This document shows positions 24,326 through 33,091 of a stretch of 33,504 nucleotides of DNA, one piece after another. How positions within the stretch are numbered: position 1 is the first letter of the stretch; the number at the start of each line of letters is the position of its first letter. Origin of the DNA: Actinomycetota bacterium. GTDB taxonomy: Bacteria; Actinomycetota; Thermoleophilia; Solirubrobacterales; 70-9. The stretch lies in the NCBI GenBank assembly GCA_018268575.1, contig JAFDWF010000204.1, positions 1 through 33,504 on the forward strand, written 5' to 3'. Both the position numbers and the translations under genes were made by a program. A model generated the notes under the pieces. The model saw only the letters and a list, made by a program, of their open reading frames with translations, ran no database searches and was not told where the DNA came from.

Positions 24326-24964
24326 ATGCCGGAACTGAGCAGGATCCAGGTGGCCGTGGTCGGCGCGCTCGCCGTCGCGCTCCTGTTCGTGGGGGCGAAG
24401 GCGGTGCGCGGGGAGAGCGGGGGCGATTCGAGCTCCGGCTACACGAGCTACGAATACGGGGCGGGCGAATCCGGAGGCGAAGGCGAAGCGGGGGAAGGGG
24501 GAGAAGCGCTCGCGCTCGAGGGCGGTGGTGGTGACGTCGTGGTCGACGTCACCGGCGAGGTGGCGAGGCCGGGTGTCTATCGGCTGCCGGCCGGGAGCCG
24601 GGTAGACGATGCGGTGAAGCGCGCCGGCGGGGCGACGGCCAAGGCCGAGACGGACTCGGTGAACCTCGCCGCCCGGCTCGCCGACGGCCAGCAAGTGGTG
24701 GTGCCCGAGCGCGTGCCAGGTGGCGGGCCCGCAGCTATGAGCTCGGCAGGGCCCGCCGGCGGTGAAGAAGATGGCCCGATCAGCCTCGGTACCGCGACCG
24801 CGGCCGAACTGGACACGATCGACGGGATCGGGCCGGTGACGGCGGAAGGCATCATCGACTTCCGCGAAGAACACGGCGGCCTCTCCTCGGTCGACCAGCT
24901 CGACCAGATCTCCGGCATCGGTCCGGCGACGATGGAGGCGCTGCGCGAACGGCTGCAGCCCTAG
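24326..24964 (+). CDS. comEA: ComEA-like DNA-binding protein
   Basis: Membrane-anchored receptor that binds double-stranded DNA at the cell surface during natural transformation. The 212 residues have one N-terminal membrane helix (about 8-25), a Gly/Ser/Glu-rich linker to about 66, and an SLBB/soluble-ligand domain (about 70-130; VDVTGEVARPGVYRLPAGSR). A tandem helix-hairpin-helix follows (about 150-212; TIDGIGPVTAEGIIDFRE and QISGIGPATMEAL). A perfect 8-bp hairpin (24307-24314 with 24318-24325) ends exactly at the ATG, so there is no Shine-Dalgarno. A TTGACA (24265-24270) lies upstream without a clear -10. comEC follows. Confidence 0.92.
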   Translation: MPELSRIQVAVVGALAVALLFVGAKAVRGESGGDSSSGYTSYEYGAGESGGEGEAGEGGEALALEGGGGDVVVDVTGEVARPGVYRLPAGSRVDDAVKRAGGATAKAETDSVNLAARLADGQQVVVPERVPGGGPAAMSSAGPAGGEEDGPISLGTATAAELDTIDGIGPVTAEGIIDFREEHGGLSSVDQLDQISGIGPATMEALRERLQP

Positions 24965-24984
24965 CGCCGTGTCAAGCACCAGCC

Positions 24985-26919
24985 GTGACCGCCCGCGCCT
25001 CCCTGCCCGTCCTCGTCGGCATCGCCGTTCTGGTGGCCGCGGCGATCGCGCACACCGGCGAGATCCGCGACCGTGCCGAGGCCGGCCTGGGGGAGGGCAT
25101 GCCCGCGCGCGAGGCGGCGCTCGCCCGCGGGTTCGTCCTCGGCGACGACGACGGGGTGGACGAGGCGACCAAGGAAGACTTCATCCGCTCTGGCCTCAGC
25201 CACCTCTTGGCGGTCAGCGGCGAGAACGTCACCCTGCTCGCCCTGCTGGCGATGCCGGTCCTCGCCGTCTTCGGCATCCCGTTGCGCGAGCGTCTGGTCT
25301 GGGCGATCGCGCTGATCGCGATCTACGTCCCGCTGGCCGGCTCGGGTCCGTCGATCCAGCGGGCCGGGGTGATGGGCGCGGCGGGGCTGCTGGCGACGCT
25401 GGCAGGCCGACGAACGTCGCGTCTCTACGGGCTGGCCCTGGCGGGGCTCGTGACGGTCGCCGTCGACCCCGGTGTGGCCGGCAACGTCGGCTGGCAGCTG
25501 AGCTTCGCCGCCGTCCTCGGCATCCTCCTCCTGGCCTCGCCGATCCGCGATCGGCTGCTCGCCCGGATGACCCGCGGCAGGCGGCTGTCGAGGCCTGGTC
25601 GGGACGACTCGGCTCGCGGGCGCCACCGGCCCGAGGCCAAGGTCGGGTCGTGGCGGCGGGCGCTCGCGGAGGGCATCGCGGTCACCGTTGCGGCGACCCT
25701 CGCCACCGCCCCGCTGATCGCCCACGTCTTCGAAGAAGTCTCGCTGACGAGCCTCGCCGCCAACGTCCTCGCGCTGCCCGCGGTGGCGCCCGCGATGTGG
25801 CTGGGCATGGTCTCGGCGGCGCTCGCCCAGGTCCCCGGCGTGCCGCTGGCGCCGCTGAACGGCCTCGACGCCCTCCTGCTTGCCTACATCGCCCAGGTCG
25901 CCGCCTGGTGCGGTCGCCCGTCCTGGGCGATCCTCCACGTCCACATCGGCCTCTGGGCGATGCTCGCGACCTACGCGACGATGGCGGCGACCATCGTCGC
26001 CGGCAGCCGGCTCGCCCGCGCCCGTCGCTTGGCCGCCGCCCGCTCCCGGGCGAGCGCCCCAGCCGCCCCCACAGCCGTCGCGGCTCCCCGCGCGCTGCGT
26101 GCATGCGCGGCTGCGGCGCTTGCGGCGCTGCTCGCGGCCACGGGCCTCGTTCTCTGGCCGCGGGGCTCGGGACCCCCGGCTGCCCCTACTCCCGGCCTCC
26201 GGATCGAGGTGCTCGACGTCGGCCAAGGGGACGCGATCTTGCTCCGGCCGCGGCGTGCTCCGGCGATCCTCGTGGACGGCGGCCCGCCGGGGGACGAGCT
26301 CGTGGCCAAGCTCCACCAGGAGGGCGTCGGAGCGCTCGGCGCCGCGGTCGTCACCCACGACCAATCCGATCACGCCGCCGGGGTCGCGGAAGCGCTCGGG
26401 CGGGTGCCGATCGATCGGTTCCTCTACGGGCGCCTCGACGGCGAATTCCTCACCGCCGCTCGCGCCGACGGCGCTCGCCCCGAGCAGGTCGCGACCGGCA
26501 CTACGCTCCGCTCCGGCTCGCTCCGCCTCGAAGTCCTCTGGCCACCGCCCGAGCTCCTCGCCGAAGACCCTCCCGACACCGACCCGAACCTGCTCGCGCT
26601 GGTCATCCGCGCCCGCTGGCACCACTTCACGATGCTGCTCACCGCCGACGCCGAGGCCGAATCGACGCCGCTCGACCCAGGGCCGATCGACGTCCTCAAG
26701 GTCGCCCACCACGGCAGCGACGACGCCGGGCTCGGTCCGCTGTTGGACCGCATTCGTCCGCGCCTGGCGGTGATCTCGGTCGGCGCTCACAATCCCTATG
26801 GCCATCCGACTGCGGGGACGCTCGCGACCCTCGCGCGGCACGGCGTGCCGACGTTGCGGACCGACCTCGACGGCACGGTCGAGATCGACGTGAGCCGCCG
26901 ATCCTTCTCCGTACACTGA
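24985..26919 (+). CDS. comEC: ComEC/Rec2 DNA-uptake channel (short form)
   Basis: Polytopic membrane channel for single-stranded DNA import. It starts at GTG 24985 (644 residues). The competence domain shows SGLSHLLAVSGENV (69-82), the family's characteristic loop. It is followed by membrane helices to about 360. A metallo-beta-lactamase-like domain from about 410 contains LDVGQGDAILL, T457-H-DQS-D462-H463 and VAHHGSDDAG. Two features differ from typical ComEC. The N-terminal OB-like (DUF4131) domain is absent, and the middle acidic/His position of HxDxDH is Gln460. Otherwise the domain order is standard. It is cotranscribed with comEA and holA. Confidence 0.93.
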   Translation: MTARASLPVLVGIAVLVAAAIAHTGEIRDRAEAGLGEGMPAREAALARGFVLGDDDGVDEATKEDFIRSGLSHLLAVSGENVTLLALLAMPVLAVFGIPLRERLVWAIALIAIYVPLAGSGPSIQRAGVMGAAGLLATLAGRRTSRLYGLALAGLVTVAVDPGVAGNVGWQLSFAAVLGILLLASPIRDRLLARMTRGRRLSRPGRDDSARGRHRPEAKVGSWRRALAEGIAVTVAATLATAPLIAHVFEEVSLTSLAANVLALPAVAPAMWLGMVSAALAQVPGVPLAPLNGLDALLLAYIAQVAAWCGRPSWAILHVHIGLWAMLATYATMAATIVAGSRLARARRLAAARSRASAPAAPTAVAAPRALRACAAAALAALLAATGLVLWPRGSGPPAAPTPGLRIEVLDVGQGDAILLRPRRAPAILVDGGPPGDELVAKLHQEGVGALGAAVVTHDQSDHAAGVAEALGRVPIDRFLYGRLDGEFLTAARADGARPEQVATGTTLRSGSLRLEVLWPPPELLAEDPPDTDPNLLALVIRARWHHFTMLLTADAEAESTPLDPGPIDVLKVAHHGSDDAGLGPLLDRIRPRLAVISVGAHNPYGHPTAGTLATLARHGVPTLRTDLDGTVEIDVSRRSFSVH

Positions 26920-26923
26920 TGCC

Positions 26924-27907
26924 GTGCCCGACGAGATGCGCCCGCTCTACCTGATCTCCGGCACCGACGGGTCGAAGATCGAGGCGACCCGGTCGCGCCT
27001 CCGCGCCCGCGCCGAACGGGAGGGGGGCGACGGGGCGCTCGAGGTCTTCGAGCCCGGCGAGGGCCGCGGCGCGCCCGACCACGAGGCGCTGCTGGCGGCG
27101 ATCCCGGCGATGTCGCTGATGGGCACCCGCCGCTACCTGCTCGCCGACGGGGTGGAGAAATGGCGCGACAAACAGCAGGCTGCGGTCGTCGAGGCGATCG
27201 GCGGCCAACTGCCGCCCGACCTCACCCTGGTCCTGATTGCCCGCGCCAAAGCGCCGCCGAAGCTCCTCAAAGCCGTGAAATCGGCCAAAGGTGAGATCCA
27301 CGCCTTCGAGGCGCCGAAAGCGCGCGACATGCCGCGCGTCCTGGTCGCCGACGCCCAGCGCCTCGGCTTCACGCTGGAGCCCGCCGCCGCCCGCCTGCTG
27401 GTCGAACGGATGGGGGCCGAGCCGCTGCGGCTGCGCAACGAGCTCGACCGCCTCGCCCTTTGGGCTGGCGAGGGCGGCCAGGTCACCGCCGCCGACCTCG
27501 AGGAGATGATCGCCGACACCTCCGAAGCCGCCGTCTGGACCCTCTCCGACGCGGTGGTCGAGGGCGACGCCCGCACCGCCCTCCGCATCGGCGAGCAGCT
27601 GATCGAGCAGGGCGAGAACGTCACCGGCCTGATCTACGGACTCGCCTCCCGCCTCCGCGCCGCCTGCGCTGCCGCCGCGATGCTGGAGGAGGGCATGTCC
27701 CCCCGCGAGGTCGAGTCCCAGCTGAAAATGCACCCTTACGCCGCGAAGCAACTGGTCGCCCGCCTGCGCGACACCGACCTCACCGATCTCCGTCTGGCCA
27801 CCGAGGCACTGGCGCAACTAGAGCGCTGGTGCAGGGGAGATGCGGACTACGGCGACGAGCTCGCGCTGACCCTGGCCTTGCGCAGGGCGACGGGCGCCAC
27901 CGCGTAG
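26924..27907 (+). CDS. holA: DNA polymerase III delta subunit
   Basis: Clamp-loader subunit that opens the beta sliding clamp. The 327 residues start at GTG 26924, four bases after comEC. The N-terminal region LYLISGTDGSKIEATRSRLR corresponds to the family's F/YLLYGED-type entry. SEAAVWTLSDAVVEGDARTAL is the signature of the middle domain. The C-terminal helical domain ends LALTLALRRATG. comEA-comEC-holA-rpsT is a widely conserved order, supporting the call. Confidence 0.94.
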   Translation: MPDEMRPLYLISGTDGSKIEATRSRLRARAEREGGDGALEVFEPGEGRGAPDHEALLAAIPAMSLMGTRRYLLADGVEKWRDKQQAAVVEAIGGQLPPDLTLVLIARAKAPPKLLKAVKSAKGEIHAFEAPKARDMPRVLVADAQRLGFTLEPAAARLLVERMGAEPLRLRNELDRLALWAGEGGQVTAADLEEMIADTSEAAVWTLSDAVVEGDARTALRIGEQLIEQGENVTGLIYGLASRLRAACAAAAMLEEGMSPREVESQLKMHPYAAKQLVARLRDTDLTDLRLATEALAQLERWCRGDADYGDELALTLALRRATGATA

Positions 27908-27945
27908 CGTCTTACTGGAGGGGAACTACTTCGAAGAACGGACCG

Positions 27946-28215
27946 CTACTCGGCGGCGGTGCCGGCGGCAATGCGGGCCGCTTTCGCCTTCTTGCGAGCC
28001 CCGGTGTTCTTGTGGAGGGCGCCTTTTTGAACTGCCTTGTCGATCTTCGAGGTCAGCTCGCGCTGCTCTTTGGCGATCGCCTCGGCGTCGCCCGACTCGA
28101 CCGCGCTCTCAAGCCGCCGGAAGTACGTCTTCACGGTGCTGGTGAGCAGTCGGTTCTCGGTGCGCTCGCGCTCGCTGCGCAGTATCCGCTTTTTCTGTGA
28201 GGCTATGTTGGCCAT
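27946..28215 (-). CDS. rpsT: 30S ribosomal protein S20
   Basis: Binds 16S rRNA in the small subunit. From ATG 28215 the protein is 89 residues (MANIASQKKRILRSERERTE). The longer ATG (28233) adds six residues not usual for the family. It is rich in Lys, Arg and Ala, with HKNTGARKKAKAARI near the C-terminus. It is the only intact minus-strand gene, convergent with holA (38 bases) and divergent from murJ (67 bases). Confidence 0.96.
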   Translation of the reverse strand: MANIASQKKRILRSERERTENRLLTSTVKTYFRRLESAVESGDAEAIAKEQRELTSKIDKAVQKGALHKNTGARKKAKAARIAAGTAAE

Positions 28216-28282
28216 GTCGATGTGCCCGGCCAAGCTTTCTCGGCTGCGGGCGGCCGCCGACTATAGCGACTGAGAACGAAGC

Positions 28283-29968
28283 TTGGAGAGCCCCGAGGCA
28301 CCCGACACCCCTGTCCATGGCCTGGACGCCATCAACGCCGACGTCGCAATCGGCGAGGCGGAGGCGTTCTACCCGAGCGAGGAATTCGCCCTGCCGACCC
28401 CGCGGGTGGGCCAGGGCGGCCGGATCGCCCGCTCGACCGCCTTCTTCTCCGCCGCCACCGCCGCCTCCCGCGTCGCCGGCCTCGCCCGCGAAGTAGTCGC
28501 CGCGGGCTACTTCGGCGTCAAAGGCCCGGTCTCGGCCTTCACGATCGCCTTCCAGGTCCCCAACCTGGTCCGCGCGCTGTTCGCCGACGCCGCCCTGCAG
28601 CCCGCCTTCGTCCCCGTCTTCACCGACCTGGTCGGCCGGCGTCAGTTCAAGGAGGCCTTCCGGCTCGCCTCGACCCTGCTGCTGCTGATCACGATGGTGC
28701 TCGGCGCACTGACCGCGATCTTCGTCCTCGCGGCGCCGGTCGTCATCCCGATCTTCGCGCCTGGCTTCGAAGGTCACCTCCTCGACCTCACCGTCTCCCT
28801 CTCGCGCATCCTCTTCCCGATCCTGATCCTGCTCGGGATCAGCGGCGTCGTCGTCGGCATCCTCAACAGCTACGACCGCTTCGGCGCCTTCGCGATCTCC
28901 CCGTTCTTCTGGAACGTGACGATCATCATCGTGCTCGTCGTCCTCGAGCCGATGTTCTCGGAAAAGAACCGGATCTACGCCTACGCGATCGGCATCCTGA
29001 TCGGCACGGCGGTGCAGCTGGCGATCCCGGCCTGGGACCTCCGCCACACCCCGTTCCGCTTCAGTTGGAGCCTCGACTGGCGCCACCCGGGCGTACGCCG
29101 TGTCCTCCTGCTGATGCTGCCGGTGACGATCAGCCTCGGCCTGATCAACTTCAACCAGCTGATCAACAGCTTCTTCGGCAGCCTCGTCTCCGAAGACGCG
29201 CCCGCGGCGATCGACAAAGCCTTCCGCCTCTACCAGCTGCCGCAGGGGATCTTCTCGGTGGCGATCGCAACGGTGCTCTTCCCGACCCTTGCCCGCTTCG
29301 CCAACAACGGGGAATTCGTCAACCTACGGGCGACGCTGGCCAACGGGATGCGGCAGATCCTCTTCGTCCTGCTGCCCGCGACGGCGGCGATCCTCGCCCT
29401 CTCGACGCCGATCATCCGGCTCGTCTACCAGCGCGGCGAATTCCAACCGCACGAAACCATGATCGTCTCCACGGCCCTCTTCTGGTTTGCCTTCTCGCTG
29501 CCGACCAACGGCGTCTACCTGCTGCAGACGCGCACCTTCTTCAGCCTGCAGAAGCCGTGGCAGGCGACCGCGCTGGCGGTGATCGACCTGGTCGTCTCGG
29601 CGGGCGCGGCGGCGGCGCTCTACAAGCCGTTCGGCGTCGGCGGGATCGTCGCCGGGACGGGGATCGGGACGAGCGCCGCGGTCTTCGCCCAGGCCTACAT
29701 CCTGCGCCGCAAGTTCAACGGCCTCGAGCTGGGGCGGCTGCTCTCGACCGTGACTCGCATCTCGATCGCCTCGGCGGCGCTGGCCGGGGTCGGCTGGGTG
29801 GTCTGGGACGTCCTCGACAGCGCGCTCGGGGAGAGCCTGCCGGCGCAGATCGTCTCGCTCGGCAGCGGCCTGCTCGCCGGCGGCCTCATCTACTTCGCGG
29901 TGGCCTGGGCGCTGCGGATCGCCGAGCTCGAGCAGATCCTCCGCCTGCTGCGCCGGCGCCGCGGTTGA
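28283..29968 (+). CDS. murJ: Lipid II flippase MurJ
   Basis: MOP-superfamily flippase that moves lipid II across the membrane. The 561 residues start at TTG 28283. A soluble acidic extension of about 50 residues (PEAPDTPVHGLDAINADVA) precedes the 14-helix core, which begins ARSTAFFSAATAASRVAGL. The core has GYFGVKGPVSAFTIAFQVPNL, LFADAALQPAFVPVF and PQGIFSVAIATVLFPTLAR. Mycobacterial-style pseudokinase and extracellular domains are absent. The stop overlaps the next gene by one base (TGATG), so the two are cotranslated. It is the lipid-II supplier for the PBP2-RodA machinery encoded near the other end of the window. Confidence 0.94.
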   Translation: MESPEAPDTPVHGLDAINADVAIGEAEAFYPSEEFALPTPRVGQGGRIARSTAFFSAATAASRVAGLAREVVAAGYFGVKGPVSAFTIAFQVPNLVRALFADAALQPAFVPVFTDLVGRRQFKEAFRLASTLLLLITMVLGALTAIFVLAAPVVIPIFAPGFEGHLLDLTVSLSRILFPILILLGISGVVVGILNSYDRFGAFAISPFFWNVTIIIVLVVLEPMFSEKNRIYAYAIGILIGTAVQLAIPAWDLRHTPFRFSWSLDWRHPGVRRVLLLMLPVTISLGLINFNQLINSFFGSLVSEDAPAAIDKAFRLYQLPQGIFSVAIATVLFPTLARFANNGEFVNLRATLANGMRQILFVLLPATAAILALSTPIIRLVYQRGEFQPHETMIVSTALFWFAFSLPTNGVYLLQTRTFFSLQKPWQATALAVIDLVVSAGAAAALYKPFGVGGIVAGTGIGTSAAVFAQAYILRRKFNGLELGRLLSTVTRISIASAALAGVGWVVWDVLDSALGESLPAQIVSLGSGLLAGGLIYFAVAWALRIAELEQILRLLRRRRG

Positions 29969-32082
29969 TGCTCGGGCCGGGCCGTTATCTGCTGGGCGCG
30001 GCGGAGCTGATCTGGCTCGTCGGGTTCGCCTGGCTGGGAGCGGCAAGGGTGCGGCGGCGCCTGCTGCCGGAGGTCGGGGGCGAGGCCGGGTTCCTCGCGA
30101 GCGCCGTGCTCGCGATCGGGCTGCTGATCTGGGTGGCGGAGCTGCTGGGGACCGTGTCCGCGTTCAAGCCCGTGCCGTACCTGATCGCCGTCGCGGTCGT
30201 GGGGCTGGGGTTGAGGTTCGGGATCGGGGGCGCTCCCGCAAGGGAGGCGCCCCGTCGATTCGGACGCCCATCGCTTCTCGCCACCGTCATCTCCCTCGTC
30301 ATCGCCGGGATCGCGATCGGCGACTTCGTCAGCGGCGTGAAGCTGCGGCTCGGCACGGGGATGACCGGCTTCGACTCCACCTGGTACCACGGCCCCTTCG
30401 CCGCCGGCTTCTTCCAGACCGGCAACACGATCGACCTCCACTACATCGCCCCCCAGTTCCTCGCCTGGTTCTATCCGGCGAACAGCGAAGTCGTCCACGC
30501 GATCGGGATGCTCGCCTTCTCCCGCGATCTGATCTCGCCGCTCCTGAACCTCGGGTGGCTGGTCGGATGCCTGCTGGCCTGCTGGTGCATCGGCCGGCCC
30601 TTCCGGGTGGCGCCGTGGTCGCTGGGGTTGGGCGCGATCGCCCTCAGCGTCCCGGCGCTCGCCGACCAGGCGGGGGAGGCGCGCAACGACATCGTCGGGA
30701 TCTTCTTCCTGCTGGCCGCGGTGGCGATCGCGGTGAACGCAGCGGCGGGGATGGCTGGACGGGACCGCGGTGGGGAGGGGCTGTCGATCGGCGCCTTACT
30801 CGCCATCGGACTCGCGGCCGGACTCGCGGCGGGGACGAAGTTGAACTTCCTGCTTCCGGCCGCGGTGCTGGTGCTGGGGCTCATCGCGATCGCGCCGAAG
30901 GGGCGGCGGTGGTTCGCGTTTCTGTGCGCCGGGGGGATGGCACTGGCCGGGGGCGGCTACTGGTACCTGCGGAACCTGGTCCAGGCCGGGAACCCCCTGC
31001 CGTGGATCCATCACCTCGGGCCGATCGACCTGCCGGCGCCCGAACAGGCGCTCGGCGGCCGCGAAGCCCACAGCGTCTTCTCCTATCTGACCGACGGCTC
31101 CGTGTGGTCGGAATGGTTCCTCCCCGGCCTCCACGGCGGCCTCTGGATCATCTGGCCGCTCCTCGGCATCGCCGCCCTCGCGGGCCTGCTCCTGGCCCTC
31201 GCTCAGCTCCCCGGTTGGTGGGCCGAAAACCAGTCAGATAGTCAGGTTTTCGGCCCATCAACACGGAAGCTGCTGGGGATCGCGGGGCTGGTGGGGCTCG
31301 CGGCGGCTGTCTCCTGGCTCGTGTCGCCGACCTCGGCCTCGGGGCCGGAGGGGATGCCGCGGGGGTTCGAATCGGGGCTTCGGTACCTGACCCCGGCGCT
31401 CATCCTCGGTCTCGCGCTCCTTCCGACCGTCCCGCCGCTCCGGTCCTGGGCGGCGCGCCTCGCGTCCCTCGGCCCAAGACTCGGCGAGCGCCCCATCCCG
31501 TCCGAGGCTCCATCCGCCAAGCGCCCCGTATCCCCCGACCACTCGCTGCCGTATGCGGATAGCGCATACGGCAGCATGGGCACCGTGGAGGAAGTGCGAC
31601 TTCCGCGCCGATGGGTGGCGGGGATCGTCGTCGGGGCGGTGCTCGTTGTGGTGCTCGTCGGCTATCCGGTCGAGCGGCACTACCTCAGGGACCGGTATCG
31701 GGACCCGAGCTTCACCACGCCCGGGCTCGACGCCGCCTTCGCTTGGGCGCGGGATGTCAGCGGCGCCCGCATCGGCACCACCAGCACGCGGCAGTACCCG
31801 CTGTTCGGCACCGACCTCTCCAATCGCGTTGCCTACATCGGCGTCCCACGGCCCCACGGGGGATTCGAGGCGGCGCAGAACTGCCGCCAGTTCCGCCGGC
31901 TCGTCGACGAAGGGAACTACGACTACGTCGTCGCCAGCCGCGACCGGATCGAACCGGGCAAGCCCGCCTACCCACCGCAGGCGAAATGGCTCGCTGGGCC
32001 CGACACCGAAGTGGTGCTGAAGAAGAAGCCGACCGTCGTCTTCCGCATCAAGCGGCCTCTCGATCCGACCGGTTGTCCCTAG
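29968..32082 (+). CDS. Polytopic membrane protein, GT-C glycosyltransferase-like
   Basis: The open frame extends upstream through murJ, but ATG 29968, overlapping its stop, is the natural start (704 residues). About 12 membrane helices span residues 5-530. The first exported loop holds GTGMTGFDSTWYHGPFAAGFF, whose Asp before WYH resembles the catalytic loop of lipid-sugar-using GT-C enzymes (ArnT/PMT-like). After a last helix at about 548-568, a soluble C-terminal domain of about 130 residues contains GLDAAFAWARDVSG and YDYVVASRD. I infer a polyprenyl-sugar-using transferase for envelope glycans, coupled to murJ, but no specific reaction. Two perfect palindromes lie inside the coding sequence. 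Confidence 0.75.
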   Translation: MLGPGRYLLGAAELIWLVGFAWLGAARVRRRLLPEVGGEAGFLASAVLAIGLLIWVAELLGTVSAFKPVPYLIAVAVVGLGLRFGIGGAPAREAPRRFGRPSLLATVISLVIAGIAIGDFVSGVKLRLGTGMTGFDSTWYHGPFAAGFFQTGNTIDLHYIAPQFLAWFYPANSEVVHAIGMLAFSRDLISPLLNLGWLVGCLLACWCIGRPFRVAPWSLGLGAIALSVPALADQAGEARNDIVGIFFLLAAVAIAVNAAAGMAGRDRGGEGLSIGALLAIGLAAGLAAGTKLNFLLPAAVLVLGLIAIAPKGRRWFAFLCAGGMALAGGGYWYLRNLVQAGNPLPWIHHLGPIDLPAPEQALGGREAHSVFSYLTDGSVWSEWFLPGLHGGLWIIWPLLGIAALAGLLLALAQLPGWWAENQSDSQVFGPSTRKLLGIAGLVGLAAAVSWLVSPTSASGPEGMPRGFESGLRYLTPALILGLALLPTVPPLRSWAARLASLGPRLGERPIPSEAPSAKRPVSPDHSLPYADSAYGSMGTVEEVRLPRRWVAGIVVGAVLVVVLVGYPVERHYLRDRYRDPSFTTPGLDAAFAWARDVSGARIGTTSTRQYPLFGTDLSNRVAYIGVPRPHGGFEAAQNCRQFRRLVDEGNYDYVVASRDRIEPGKPAYPPQAKWLAGPDTEVVLKKKPTVVFRIKRPLDPTGCP
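31219..31257 (+). repeat. 13-bp palindrome within the GT-C-like gene
   Basis: Arms TGGGCCGAAAACC (31219-31231) and its exact complement (31245-31257) flank a 13-base loop. It encodes a hydrophilic stretch (ENQSDSQVFGP) between two membrane helices. It looks like an inserted REP/RPE-type palindrome that kept the frame. Confidence 0.7.
31545..31575 (+). repeat. 13-bp palindrome with 5-base loop within the GT-C-like gene
   Basis: GCTGCCGTATGCG (31545-31557) pairs perfectly with 31563-31575 around GATAG. It encodes LPYADSAYGSMG in the linker before the last membrane helix. It is a very stable hairpin inside coding sequence and unrelated in sequence to the palindrome at 31219. Confidence 0.7.
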
Positions 32083-32095
32083 CGGGGGAGAAGAC

Positions 32096-32110
32096 GGGCC
32101 TTCCCGGCCC
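32096..32110 (+). terminator. Short GC hairpin after the GT-C-like gene
   Basis: GGGCC (32096-32100) pairs with GGCCC (32106-32110) over loop TTCCC, 14 bases past the stop. There is no T-run, so it is only a tentative end of the murJ transcript. Confidence 0.3.
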
Positions 32111-32243
32111 TTGGGAACCTGCGACCAGCCCAGACGAGCAGTTCCACGAGGGGCCGGGGGTGGCGTGGCGCGGGTAGAGCTGGCGCCCGGGGGTGGGGGT
32201 TCGGGCCGCTGGGGGTTCGGGCCGGACCGATCGGAGTTCGAGC

Positions 32244-32303
32244 GTCCCGGGCGTCTCGGAGGCGATCTGGGCAGGCTGTGGCCGCCTCCGAGACGCCCGG
32301 GAC
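32244..32303 (+). repeat. Conserved-loop hairpin R4 (left end of element B)
   Basis: A perfect 21-bp stem (32244-32264 with 32283-32303) surrounds the loop ATCTGGGCAGGCTGTGGC (32265-32282), differing from R1/R2/R3 at two loop bases. The arm is of the GTCCCGGGCGTCTC type, as in R3. Confidence 0.88.
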
Positions 32304-32807
32304 GGGAGGGTTTCGGGGGGAAGCCGGCGCAGGGCCGGGTGCGTGGCGGGGGAGTCCGGCGCGAGGGCCCGGATCCCGGCATCTCCGTGACGGGACAGAG
32401 GAATGCGACGTCTCCGTGACGGAGCCGACGAAAGACGCCACGAAGACCGTGCGATCTGCGCGGGTCCCGTCTGAAAGATGCATGGTTCCGGGAGATTCCC
32501 GAAGATCCTCGCCCTGTCCGTGACGAAGACCCCACGATCGCAGGGAAGGCGTATGCCTTCACGGGGAGGTTCCGGCCCCTCTTTTCGAGCTGCGTGAATC
32601 TGGGCCCCCATAGGGGCCCAAAACCGTGGTCACGTGTTTGTAACGGTGCAAGAAGTGTGGAACATGCGACGTCTCCCGCACGCCACCCGCGCAGTTCCCG
32701 GCGTCCTCGTGACGTTTCCCCGACGTTCCCGGCGTCTTCGTGACGGACACGCACCCCGCCGCGATCCCCCGCCCCTCGCCCGGACCCTCTGCGGTTCCCT
32801 CGAATCT

Positions 32808-32859
32808 CGGCCTTTTCGGAGGCGGCCACAGCCTGCCTGGGTCGCCTCCGAAAAGGCCG
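32808..32859 (-). repeat. Conserved-loop hairpin R5 (right end of element B, inverted)
   Basis: A perfect 17-bp stem (32808-32824 with 32843-32859) surrounds a loop that on the minus strand reads ACCCAGGCAGGCTGTGGC. The arm CGGCCTTTTCGG differs from R2 (CGGCCTTCCCGG) on both strands, and pairing is restored, a compensatory change. Confidence 0.88.
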
Positions 32860-33091
32860 CGTCCCTCTGGCCTCCGGGCGCCAGCCGGCGACGCCCCCGC
32901 CCCCTCAGGCGTCCCCCCGAGCACCGCCGTGGACGACTCATCTCGAGACACCAGGCAGCGCAGCGCCGCCGACTTCGGACTTTCGGCGCCACCGTCCCGG
33001 ATCTCGGTGGGCACGGTGAAGGGGCCGGACGCCCAAGATCCCTCCGTGCGGGGCGCCCGGGCGCGGCCATCTTCATACTCGTGGCTCGCCC

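Larger units (their letters stand above)
32190..32910. repeat. Structured non-coding repeat, element B (inverted copy of A)
   Basis: This fills most of the 1,009-base gap between the GT-C-like gene and lepA. Read on the minus strand it aligns with element A: end hairpins R5 and R4 correspond to R2 and R3. The stretch 32568-32635 matches 14733-14800 at 62 of 68 positions. The flank GGGCCGGACCGATCGGAG (about 32218-32235) recurs. The central hairpin TGGGCCCC/GGGGCCCA (32601-32620) and the GAAGGC/GCCTTC stem near 32550 also correspond. The 19-bp stem of A is absent. I see no gene in it. Bases 32910-33091 after it hold no recognisable feature apart from being the lepA leader. Confidence 0.8.

Noticed and set aside
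29065..29967. N-terminal extension of the GT-C-like ORF
   Set aside because: It lies wholly over murJ in another frame and is Arg/Pro-rich. ATG 29968 at the murJ stop is the natural start.
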